64,000 nucleotides of DNA from positions 66,607,350 to 66,671,349 of the forward strand of contig NC_054702.1 in NCBI RefSeq assembly GCF_016097555.1. The letters run 5' to 3'. Source of the DNA: Gigantopelta aegis (taxonomy: Eukaryota > Mollusca > Gastropoda > Neomphalida > Peltospiridae). The notes under the pieces are model-generated. The model saw nothing but the letters and a program-made list of their open reading frames with translations, had not been told where the DNA came from and did no database searches. The position numbers were made by a program, and so were the translations under genes. This document shows, piece by piece, positions 54,717-64,000 of this stretch. Each line of letters begins with the position of its first letter. Position 1 is the first letter of the stretch.

Positions 54717-57700
54717 GTTATTATTGTTGTATAGAGTACCTGTTACTTTAATTCAAAATGGTTCAAACTCAACAATATTCAATGCAGTTATAGTATTTGA
54801 TGTTCTCCAACCTCAGTTAGCTACCAGCACAAAACACAAATACAAGACAGATTTAACTAAATAAAATGACTCTAATATATATATGAGCTCATTATAAAGT
54901 GGTGTTGTTACCTGTTGTCAATACAGGTGATAAAAATAATTCTGTGTGCAACCAGAAATGGTTAGAATAAAACGAAAGTATTTAAAATAAAACATGATGG
55001 CTGCAGTTAATAACAAATAATACTGATAATTATTAAGCAGCCATGCACTTATTATTTTTAATGTATCATCTGATGACGTCTGTTGTAAACTGTTCAATAC
55101 CGTAATGGGTTAGCTGATAGGCAATAAAATATTACACATTATCCCAATTATTATAATGGCTGTTAAAAAGATTTATCATCCATTAAAGGCTTTTGTAGAA
55201 GATATCGTTGGCACTATAATTTGTGATATTCCCCACACTAGACAAATTTTGTTACGTCACTGTGTTTGTTTCAGCGCTAAACCTATCATTAGTGATGTCA
55301 CACCACTGCTGTTCTGCTAGTTAACGAGTCTACCGCTACCAAATATAGTGACATTCAACCCACATTACTGACATTGTTTATAACTGTCGCAAATGAAAAG
55401 AATGATAATGAATGATAAAAAGAATACCCTCCAAGTGTCTTGTGATATCATAATTTATCAGCACTCGTCAATGAAAGTATAAAAATTCTTGGCAAGCCTC
55501 GGTTTTCATACTTCTATCAACTCGTGCTGATAAATTATGATATCACAGGACACTCGGGGAGTATCCTCTATATATTATCAAAGTTAAATTGATAAAAACT
55601 AAATTCTACAGCATTTGTATTTAAGCTGTGATTAAATTACACCAAGGTTACTATAATACTGGCTTCCTATGTGGGTACATCAACATACATGTAATCCAGT
55701 GTTCGAGATTAACGGTATCCCAGTATCCCGGGGATACCAGAATTTAATTTTGGATACCAGACTTCAAGAACCCAGTATCCCACCGGGATACCATATAAGG
55801 TTCTTGGTTTTATTAATACTGCATTTTTTGTTGTTGCTGAAACAGTGAAAGTCGTCATTTACTGGTGAAGTTAAGTAACAGTATTTTTGAGCTCTTACTC
55901 AGTCTAATGCCATGCCGTAACAATATCTCCCCCAACTCGTACCCAGTCTAATGCTGGGAACCGCTAAGTCGCTATTGTTTTTGTTGGATGTTTCCTCCCT
56001 TCAAATTTTATTTGAGACACTGATCGATTCCACATCTGCAGAAAATTGATACAGGTAGGTTTATCGCTAGTAATGTCAGAAACGCTTATTGATTACTGCT
56101 AAATATTAATTTATGTCAATATTACGCAAAAATAGATGCAGCAAATATTTTTGCCAATTCCGTTTGATTGCGAATTTCACGAATTCTGCGATTTTGATTG
56201 CGGTGTAGCAATAGATTGGGAACGAGAACGGTGTCATCCAAATTTGTTATGATGTTATTTATGAATTTCATTTAAGTGGGATACTAAATTCTCAGGTGGG
56301 ATACCAGATTTTGAATTATTAGTATCCAACTCGGATACTGCTCAAAACTTTTAATCTCGAACACTGATGTAATCATATTCTGTTATTGAGCTTTGGGAAG
56401 ACTGAATGCATGGTCACGACCAATTCTGTTACCTTAGTTTTGTTGATTCGTGTCAGGGTGATTTTCAAGACGTACTCTTGGTCAGCATGGATAGTTATCC
56501 AGGAACTCTCTGGACGCCGGCCACCTGTAAATTTAACATGTGAATATAACATCTACCAAAATATCTTATTACAAACAACCTCCTAATCAGAACTAGGTCT
56601 GGGTGAGCTGAAAATTTCACCAAAACTTCAAACAGTGAGAAAAAAACATTTATTTTGTTAACAAAATAACAATATTATTACATGAAATGTATTCGCCAAA
56701 TTAAAGTAAAATTAACAATTGTCGAACTTGGTGAGTACCAGAGTTAGCCCTGTCTTAGTAATAATAAAATAATAACACCAACACCTTCCATTAATTTTGT
56801 GATTTTAACAAGATTTCTAAGCTTATTACAACGATGGAAGAGATGCCTTTTCAAAATGTTTTATTTACATGAAGTCGTCAAACTGTACCCATGCATACAT
56901 CCTAGACAATTTTGTCATCCTTCAAAACTATTATATATTTTGAAAAATTTCACAAAACCTGAATCAGTTCTTATTGATGATATTCTTTGTAAGTTGTTGC
57001 ACTTCCATTTAAGCCAAATATTGTACTGTTCATATTTGGAACTTAATAAAAATGTTTAAACAGACTACAAGATCGGGACTGAATCCTGATAATTAAGTCA
57101 TGGAAAACCTATAATATAAAGAGCACTTATGAAAGATAGCTAATGATAACAGAGTCAATTTAGAACTCGGACTAGAAAACACCTATAGTATATAGCAGGT
57201 GAAACAAAAGAAGTAAAAACCTCTGTGTCTTGTGTTCACTGGTTTTTCATTTTGCTGCCTCTTGTCACCAGCCCACCAGCCTTTGATGGCCATGGACACT
57301 TCAATCTGCGGCAGACGACATATTGTATGATACAACTGCAAGTAGAAAACGTTAACTGATTCTTAAACAGAAAATACACAACTAACATGAATTTCTAATC
57401 AGTTAATATGCTGATGACATATTGTATGATACAACTGTAAACAAAAAATGTTAACCCCAATTCTTAAACAGAAACAGTCATTCATGCTGTCTTTCTGAAG
57501 TTCCATATATACATGTTGGTTTTTATTATTTATTTTTGGTGTAAAACAATTTTTATCAGGATGTATCAGGATGTTGTTATTAAATTTATAAATAATTATT
57601 TTCAGCAGTTAGTTAGTCAGTTAGTTTAGACTAGGTGTGGCCCTGTAATTTGTTTGATACTATCCAGACTGACCTGGTCAATGTGTGCAGGACTCATCTC

Positions 57701-60700
57701 TCCATCCAACATGGCCGACAGCAGTTTGAAATTGCCATCACAGGTGACCATCAGCTGGGGTAAGGTTTCTATGGGAACAGACAAGTCTGGAGACCCCTTC
57801 TTCCGGGCTCCACCACTGCTTCGAGGTCTGAAAAAAAGAAGTTTGTTTTTGTTGAACGACACCACTACAGCACAGTGATTAATTAATCATCGACTATTGG
57901 ATGTCAACATTTGGTAATTCTGACTCGTAGTCATCAGAGCAAACCTGTTACATTTTTCCTAATACAGCAAGCGATCTTGTATGTGCACTTTCCCACAGAC
58001 ATGAAAGAACATACCATGGGTTTGACCAGTTGTGGTGAACTGGTTAGAATGAGAAAACACCCAGTCAGTTTAAGGGATCCACTGAGGTGGTTCAATCGTG
58101 CGATGTAAGCACCTCAAGCAAGCACTCAAACTGACTGAGCTAAATCCCACTCTCTGCGAGGTCTGAATAGGATTCCAATACAATTAAACTTAACACAAAC
58201 GTGTTGTATTATAAATAAGCAAAAACCCATACATGACTGAACAATAATTAAAAACAGCAGACCTTGTTGTTTCAGGGGAGCTATCAGAGTGCCTTCCCAT
58301 CATTTCCCTGAGACTAGCTCAAGGGAAGTAATTTTTAATTCTCCTTAGCATGTGAATTTTTAAAAAGTACTACAAGCGGATAAAATACCAATGCTCAAAA
58401 CAATATCTTAAAGTGCATGGTTCCAGTGATCTGTTAGGGGAGCAATTAATTACTCCACTCAAATTTGTTCATAGCCAAGTCTGAAATAGTAATTAAATTT
58501 TTTAATTTTTTTTATTTTATATTTAGTTACCGGTACAAAAAGTACAATAAAAAGAGAACATTTGAGGAACTCTGGGTGTTTGTATGATGTATTACATTTT
58601 GCAAGTTAGCTTCATTAATTTAAGTTGTGAAACAAAACCAAAATTATGCGATAGTGATAATCTTAACAATTACTTTTTACAGCTGAAGTGATCAACAATA
58701 TTTCCGTATCCAGAACACCATCAATCTCACACAACACAGGTTATTAGGAGTACACTATGTGGCAACAGTAGATTTCCACCCTCTCTCTCTCTCTCTTTTT
58801 CTTTCTTGACAAAGTATTAAAATAACCATCAGACACCAAACATCCGTATTCAAAATGTGCTGAGGTGTCGTTAAATATTTCTTTCTTATCCTTTCAGATT
58901 ATTAAAATGCAAGACATATTACAGCACAGTTAATAAAAACAACAAGGACAGTCTTTAAAAATAGTTTACTTTAACACGACCAACTTGAAAAACATCATCC
59001 ATACAAAATTCAGTTTTTCAGTCAGCCATAACTTGATGGTGTTTTTTTTCTCAATATAATATAAAATGTAGCCTACTTGAAGCAGTGGAGATGGTACGGC
59101 ATGACGTTGGGCAGAGTCAGCAGAGAGGAATCGTGGAGCCAGCGAGCCTGGACTACCATCTGTATGAGCATGATCACTCGCAGCGATGTCACGAGCCAGC
59201 CTTGATCCGCAGACACATCTAACATGGCCTGGAAGGAAGAAAAACAGTACAACAATAATCTCTGTCAGAATCAATGATTGACAGAAAAATTAAACATAGA
59301 TTGTCATGGTCAGGACAGATTATCTTTAATAGATAATCTGTCCTGACAATCAAATCTGAATTAATAAAATGCAAATCTGATTTAATAAAATTGACATTGA
59401 CAATTATTTTAAATTTGTACTTCACAGTACTGCATGGGTATGCTGTAAAAGGGCTTAAAACAGACTTAAAAGTGGGTGTCATGACCACTAGAAAATTAAC
59501 ACCTACATCTCACCTGCCATCATTGAGGCAAGACAATTTTTTTTTACAACAGATGTAATTCTTTCATGTAAACTTATTTTTGTGCTTATAGCCAATTAAG
59601 GTTCAAGCACGCTGTCCTGAGCACACACTTCAGTCTGGGCTGTATGTCCAGGACAGTGGGTTAGTTGTTAGTTGTTAGTGATTAGATGAGAGAAAAGAGG
59701 GTGTAGTGGCCGTACACCTACTCACTGAGTCGTTACAACTCGCTCTGGGTGGGAGCCGGTACCGGGTTGTGAACCCTGTACCTACCAGCCTTATGTTCGA
59801 TGGCTTAACCACAACACCACCAAGCCCAGTGATGTAATTCTTATGTTTATTTTTGTACTTCTCTGTGCTGGACACTGCTGGAAAGCACAGGTTAAACTAA
59901 TTTTTACAACATACTAATGACTTTGAGAATCTGTGTTACATGTATGTTGTAATTACATTGAATTTGTGAAACGTATACATTGATGCATTGTAAAGGTATA
60001 TACATATTGGTATTCAAGAAGTAAGAGTAGGCAAGAATACGTAACTATTTAATTAGCAAATACTAAGCAGATGCTTTTAATTAGTGAATATTAAGCAACT
60101 GTACTTAATTCAGAGAATTTGTCTCCATTTAATCTCAGCTTTTCAAGTGAGAATGTAATATCCATGGTGTCTATTTACATCATTAATTCCATGATGAATG
60201 TCTGTCTGCACAAAGGAACTGATGTAAGAAAGAGTATGTGTATAACTTTTAATACATGGAACGCCAATTTATAAATACAGAAGAGAGCTTGTATTGCCTG
60301 TCTCTGTGTACCTGTAGTATTCGTATTGTCTGGTCGAGAACAGACTTGGTGTCTGTGAAGTAGTCCGTTGAGGGAAGTTGTGTCTGGTTGAAGTGGGCAT
60401 GTAACAGGATCTGAGTCTTGGTGTGTGATGAATCATAGGCATACAAGTCGAGAGACATCTTCCGGGCGAGTTCGCTGTAAAAATAAACCCATTAAAAGTT
60501 ACATTATTAATAAACAATCTAGGAATCTTCACAAGTTAAAGTGGCTACATACATATGTAAGAAGCAAAATCTGTGTGGTAGACAGGAACAAATAATGACA
60601 AGACATTTGTACTTTGTACAATAATTAGCCTTTAATTCAAGCTAACTGAATTATAGGTTTTATTATATTCATTTTATTAACGGATTCATTTTGACTGATT

Positions 60701-62815
60701 ATAAAGAATATAACTGAAAAGACTTTGGCAAAAAAAACAAATCTTTAGAACACGGAACTTTCATGACACTTGGAGATCGGCAAAGTCAGAGGCCATGCCC
60801 AGAGCAAACGTGCCTGAACCTTAATTGGATAGGGGCACCTTAATATTGCTTGGCATTTGCCATGACACTACATCACAACAAATCTTAACTTTCATGACTC
60901 TTAGAATTACGGTCAGGTCAGGTCAGAATGTTTAACATGCACATTCAGAGCAAGCTGTTGTAGCGCACGTCTGTCCTGGGCACAGGTGCTGACCTCAGCC
61001 GGCTCCTCCGTCCAGTACAGAAAAGGAGGGGGGGGAGGTGTTGGAGGAGGGTCGTCTGCACTGGCAGGTGCAAGGGAGCACCAGCATTCTGACCGGGGCC
61101 GGTAACAGGTGGAGCGTGGCATGGTGCTATGGAATTTGGAATGTCCTGTAGGATTAAGCCAAAGAGAAATGGTTCACATTTTTGTGAAGAAAGTTAGGCG
61201 CAATTTTGAACGGTCTGTCAAAATGTAAAAGGGGAGCTACGTATAGTTTTGGAAGATTTATGAATTTGAAATGGCTTATGTAGGTTCACCATCTATTAAT
61301 ACTTTAGTAACCTGTTGGCAGGTATGCCATATACCTATTGACAAGATGTTTTATCTGTTTGCATTTGAATCACTGACCTGTTGATGCTGTCTTCATTGTG
61401 TCTCACAGGAAGTTCATCATATTCATGAGCATTCTGAAAACAAAGCAACACAACATAATACATTGCACAACATGTCTGGATGTATAATAGAGAAAGGGAA
61501 TGAATGTTTAAAGTCAACTCGGCACACTGTTTAATCAGAAGCTTCTGTTGATTATTAGTAATATTTTTTAATATGCACGTTCACTTTCCTCATAAACAGA
61601 AGACCATACAAGTGGTCTCTCCAGTATTTAGGAAAGGGATGGAGGGAATCGGTAGAGCTGGTTCCACTTATAGGAAGGGATGGTACATGTACCTAAGATT
61701 TGCAGGGTACAAGTACTTCGAAAATGTCTTGTAAACGACGATGAACCTGATTACTCTGGTAGTTCAAGACGATGGCATGACTTGTGATTTTGGATGGCGG
61801 CCTAAATAAATGGATAGCGGATATTACTATCACTGCCAATGGATGGCGGGCATATTGAAAGTTAGTCTTAAGAGATGGCGGGCCCACCATCACTTATGCT
61901 ATGTAGTGAGACCCCAGCATACATTGTACCAATTCTTTTGATATACCAGTAGTGGAGAAGTGGTTAGAGTGAAGAGTAATAGATTTATGATTTTGGTCGA
62001 TCCATCAGTTTCTTTTAATAACAATCCATGCTCCAAAGCTGGAATACTGGGATGTGCTGTTCTGTCTATGTCAAAAAGAAACAATGTATTTACAAGATCC
62101 TTTGCTGCTATTCGGTGGCAGCAGCAGGTTTTGTTCTCCCACTAGATAGTGCTGAAGTGTTATTAACAAATATAGCTTTTCTTCTCTTTTTTTGTTATCT
62201 TGAAATGGAGTATATTTAGAAGTTTTAAACTTATAAAAGGTCAAGTGGTCCTCTGAAGAGCACACACAGACAAAAAGTTGTTTTGTTTTTTAACACCACA
62301 GTACATTGATTTCTTAATCACAGGCTATTGGATGTTGAACGTTTATTAATTTTGATACGGTCATGGAGAAATCCCACTATATTTTTCCATTAGTAGCAAG
62401 GGATTTGTTTTAATCACTTTCCCACAGACAAGACAGTATATACCACAGAATTTAAAGTACCAGCCTTGAGGCACTGGTTGGTACAGAAACAAAACCCAGT
62501 CAGATAATGGGTCTACTGAGGGTGTCCAACTCTATGACCAAAGCACCCCAAGCAAGCACTCTACCAACTGAGTAAGATCCTGCCTCCCCAAAGAGCACAC
62601 TGTTTTGCACTTGATAAAACTTCTTCTTTTTTCTAACTCTGGATATGAGTCTACAAGTTAAGATAACTTTGTGCACTCACAGACAAAATCTTGATGAGCT
62701 CTTCGATGTTGGAGTCCGGTTTGAGATCCTCGCAGAACATTCGCAGGGTGATGTGATTCAGGTAGTAGTAGGATGAAATCCTGCCCAGAGTCAGTGGTGA
62801 GACACTTCTGTTGTC
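53950..62815 (-). CDS. ASCC3: ASCC3 C-terminal part (ASC-1 complex helicase subunit 3), partial
   Basis: Eight minus-strand exons (62815-62681, 61433-61378, 60474-60312, 59228-59077, 57827-57674, 57335-57221, 56524-56433, 54273-53950) join in one frame to 396 residues and a stop. They cover the last Sec63 region and the terminal FN3-like segment of ASCC3. Diagnostic strings are GRISSYYYLNHITLRMF, ELPVRHNED, DTKSVLDQTIRILQAMLDVS, DQGWLV, DSSLLTLPN, HADQEYVL, KDEGW, IALKRVGYVR and YLMSDAYLGLDQQYD. Known: ASCC3 is a 3'-5' Ski2-like helicase of the ASC-1 complex, acting in alkylation repair with ALKBH3 and in ribosome-collision quality control. The close relative SNRNP200 has a different C-terminus. 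The helicase cassettes and start lie beyond the right edge. Confidence 0.93.
54685..54730. repeat. (TTA)n microsatellite, ASCC3 intron
   Basis: ATT trinucleotide array. A similar short one lies at 24218-24240. Confidence 0.9.
55424..55564. mobile_element. Hairpin MITE, 141 bp, in ASCC3 intron
   Basis: Arms containing GTGATATCATAATTTATCAG and CTGATAAATTATGATATCAC, with outer ends ATACCCTCC / GGGGAGTAT. Nearly the whole element folds on itself. Confidence 0.75.
55697..56366. mobile_element. hAT-like non-autonomous element, 670 bp, in ASCC3 intron
   Basis: Ends CAGTGTTCGAGATTAA and TTAATCTCGAACACTG are flanked by a perfect 8-bp target duplication ATGTAATC (55689-55696, 56367-56374). An 8-bp duplication and CAGTG ends fit the hAT superfamily. 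Internal repeats of GGGATACCAG-like motifs; no transposase seen. Confidence 0.85.
56433..56524 (-). CDS. ASCC3: ASCC3 exon, WITIHADQEYVL segment
   Basis: 92 nt between TTTACAG and GTAACA. GRRPESSWITIHADQEYVLK then ITLTRINKTK. It lies only 58 bases from the target duplication of the hAT-like element at 55697-56366. Confidence 0.92.
57221..57335 (-). CDS. ASCC3: ASCC3 exon
   Basis: 115 nt after TTGCAG. LYHTICRLPQIEVSMAIKGW then WAGDKRQQNEKPVNTRHR; the donor GTTTTT is weak but is the one that keeps frame. Its first bases and acceptor are duplicated upstream at 57413-57474. Confidence 0.88.
57413..57474 (-). repeat. Duplicated ASCC3 exon edge and acceptor
   Basis: Repeats 57314-57374, covering the first 22 bases of the exon at 57221-57335, its acceptor and upstream intron (GACATATTGTATGATACAAC). 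It creates a decoy acceptor TTTACAG about 100 bases upstream. Confidence 0.7.
57674..57827 (-). CDS. ASCC3: ASCC3 exon
   Basis: 154 nt between TTTTTTTCAG and GTCAGT. PRSSGGARKKGSPDLS then IETLPQLMVTCDG and MLDGEMSPAHIDQ, matching the ESLPEL region of animal ASCC3. Confidence 0.9.
57838..58156 (-). mobile_element. SINE, head type 2, in ASCC3 intron
   Basis: Full-length minus-strand copy: GATTTAGCTCAGTCAGTTTG head to tail CACTGTGCTGTAGTGGTGTC. It abuts the ASCC3 exon acceptor at 57828-57829 with only about ten bases between. Confidence 0.82.
58735..58880 (+). mobile_element. SINE 3' fragment
   Basis: ATGTGGCAACAGTAGATTTC body and tail GTGCTGAGGTGTCGTTAAAT. ASCC3 intron. Confidence 0.55.
59077..59228 (-). 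CDS. ASCC3: ASCC3 exon, Sec63 helical region
   Basis: 152 nt after CCTTCCAG. AMLDVSADQGWLV, IMLIQMVVQARWLHDSSLLT, LPNVMPYHLHCF. The donor GTAGGC splits a Lys codon shared with the next exon. Confidence 0.93.
59303..59347. repeat. Short hairpin in ASCC3 intron
   Basis: TGGTCAGGACAGATTATCT is mirrored by AGATAATCTGTCCTGACA around a short AT loop. Confidence 0.5.
59568..59828 (-). mobile_element. SINE, head type 4, in ASCC3 intron
   Basis: GGTGTTGTGGTTAAGCCATC head at the right, tail CCTTAATTGGCTATAAGC at the left. Confidence 0.75.
60312..60474 (-). CDS. ASCC3: ASCC3 exon, Sec63 helical region
   Basis: 163 nt between TTTTTACAG and GTACAC. ELARKMSLDLYAYDSSHTK then ILLHAHFNQTQLP and DTKSVLDQTIRILQ. 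Confidence 0.93.
60910..61135 (+). repeat. Interspersed repeat, second copy, in ASCC3 intron
   Basis: GTTTAACATGCACATTCAGA, GCAAGCTGTTGTAGCGCACG, CCTGTCC-like GTCTGTCCTGGGCACAGG, then a G-rich stretch. Confidence 0.6.
61378..61433 (-). CDS. ASCC3: ASCC3 short exon
   Basis: 56 nt between TTTTCAG and GTCAGT. NAHEYDELPVRHNEDSIN; the strongly conserved LPVRHNED motif identifies it. Confidence 0.92.
61925..62180 (+). mobile_element. Very old SINE copy
   Basis: Only landmarks remain: GATATACCAGTAGTGGAG, GTGCTGTTCTGTCTATG, GATCCTTTGCTGCTA, GTGCTGAAGTGTTATTAAC. Confidence 0.45.
62277..62590 (-). mobile_element. SINE, head type 2, in ASCC3 intron
   Basis: Minus-strand copy, diverged, with head CTTACTCAGTTGGTAGAGTG at the right and tail GTACTGTGGTGTTAAAAAAC at the left. 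Confidence 0.7.
62681..62815 (-). CDS. ASCC3: ASCC3 exon, Sec63 start region
   Basis: 135 nt, phase 0-0, TTTCAG acceptor and GTGAGT donor. Contains TLGRISSYYYLNHITLRMF and EELIKILS. Confidence 0.92.
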
Positions 62816-62919
62816 CTGAAACAAAATCAAACATCTAGTCAACAAATGTACAGCACAACGATGATGAATTATAATGGTGATCAAGTGCATGAATGGTGCA
62901 GTAAAGGATCAGGGCCTGG

Positions 62920-63880
62920 TTTACAAAGTAATATTAGCGTTAAGATCACCTTAAGAGCATAAGGTAGTTGTGGACATGAGGTGATCTTAGTGCTAAGATC
63001 ACTGTAAAAGCATAAAGTAGTTATGGACATAAGGTGATCTTGGCGCTAAGATCACCATAAGAGCATAAGGTAGTTATGGACATAAGGTGATCTTGGTGCT
63101 AAGATCACCATAAGAGCATAAGGTAGTTATGGACATAAGGTGATCTTGGCACTAAGATCACTATAAGAGCATATAGTTATGGACATGAGGTGATCTTAGT
63201 GCTAAGATCACCATAAGAGCATAAGGTAGTTATGGACATAAGGTGATCTTAGTGCTAAGATCACTAAGATCACCGTAAAAGCATAAGGTAGTTAGACATA
63301 ACCTTAGTAAAAGCATAAGGTACCGTAAAAGCATAAGGTAGTTATGGACATAAGGTGATCTTGGCGCTAAGATCACCATAAGAGCATAAGGTAGTTATGG
63401 ACATAAGGTGATCTTGGTGCTAAGATCACCATAAGAGCATACGGTAGTTATGGACATAAGGTGATCTTAGTGCTAAGATCACTAAGATCACCGTAAAAGC
63501 ATAAGGTAGTTATGGACATAAGGTGATCTTGGTGCTAAGATCACCATAAGAGCATACGGTAGTTATGGACATAAGATGATCTTGGCACTAAGATCACCAT
63601 AAGAGCATAAGGTAGTTATGGACATAAGATGATCTTGGCACTAAGATCACCATATAAGAGCATAAGGTAGTTATGGACATAAGGTGATCTTGTGCTAAGA
63701 TCACCGTAAGAGCATAAGGTAGTTATGGACATAAGGTGATCTTGGCACTAAGATCACCATAAGAGCATAAGGTAGTTATGGACATAAGGTGATCTTGGTG
63801 CTAAGATCACCGTAAGAGCATAAGGTAGTTATGGACATAAAGTGATCTTAGCACTAAGATCACAGTTAGAGCATAAGGCA
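62920..63880. repeat. 53-bp palindromic minisatellite
   Basis: About 17 units combining a hairpin of the form GGTGATCTTAGCGCTAAGATCACC (given as GGTGATCTTRG / CTAAGATCACC halves) with a spacer carrying AGAGCATAAGGTAGTTATGG. It opens with GGGCCTGGTTTACAAAG, resembling the ends of the 167-bp satellite. It lies upstream of the first visible ASCC3 exon, probably in an intron. Confidence 0.93.
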
Positions 63881-63923
63881 GTCATGGATATGCGCCACTT
63901 GTGCAAGTCTAGTGTAGCATAAC

Positions 63924-64000
63924 CCAGTGTTCGAAATAAGCACTTAATTGTCCATATTTCCAGACAAGTGAAAATCTATTCGGACAAACAAAATGCACCT
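63924..64000 (+). mobile_element. Start of another CAGTGTTCGA-type element, cut by window edge
   Basis: CAGTGTTCGAAATAAGCACT resembles the terminus of the hAT-like element at 55697. The other end is outside the window. Confidence 0.4.

Noticed and set aside
53950-62815. SNRNP200 (Brr2) instead of ASCC3
   Set aside because: The C-terminal KDEGW, IALKRVGYVR and LGLDQQYD strings and the LPVRHNED exon fit ASCC3; Brr2 ends differently.

Overview
The window is eukaryotic, intron-rich, AT-rich DNA, most likely from a mollusc and probably a gastropod. The basis is many copies of tRNA-derived SINEs of the kind common in mollusc genomes, abundant long dinucleotide repeats, lectin-domain genes split by phase-1 introns, and an animal ASCC3 gene. 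The species cannot be fixed from the sequence. A 200-base N gap lies at 17891-18090.

Layout. 1-3.3 kb is AT-rich with no gene seen. About 3.3-17.9 kb and about 19.4-30.8 kb are two tandem copies of one large duplicated block. Each carries a plus-strand six-exon gene (LECR-A, LECR-B; labels are mine) for a single-pass membrane protein: signal peptide, SUEL/galactose-lectin-like domain, CUB-like cysteine-containing domain, Thr/Ser-rich stalk, transmembrane helix and an acidic cytoplasmic tail with 25-residue repeats. 31.1-36.6 kb is a 167-bp satellite of about 33 units with higher-order structure. 39.4-46.3 kb holds a third, partly decayed copy (LECR-C) whose tail is unrelated to those of A and B and carries Tyr-based motifs (three YVN, an ITAM-like YxxL pair). 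48.7-51.5 kb may hold remnants of a fourth member that shares only the first exon. 53.95-62.8 kb is the 3' part of ASCC3 on the minus strand (eight exons, Sec63 region to stop), which continues beyond the right edge. The right end is a palindromic 53-bp minisatellite.

How the parts relate. The lectin genes look like a tandemly expanding receptor family: the extracellular exons are all phase 1-1 and can be skipped or shuffled without breaking frame, while the cytoplasmic exon differs in content between copies. The ectodomain suggests carbohydrate recognition and the Tyr motifs suggest signalling; both are inferences. ASCC3 is an unrelated housekeeping neighbour (ASC-1 complex helicase).

Mobile DNA is dense. 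It includes at least four tRNA-like SINE head types recombined with different tails, several non-autonomous DNA elements with clear terminal inverted repeats (TTAA-flanked, TA-flanked, and a hAT-like one with a perfect 8-bp target duplication), hairpin elements, and a degraded Penelope-like endonuclease fragment. No retroviral or LTR element was recognised.
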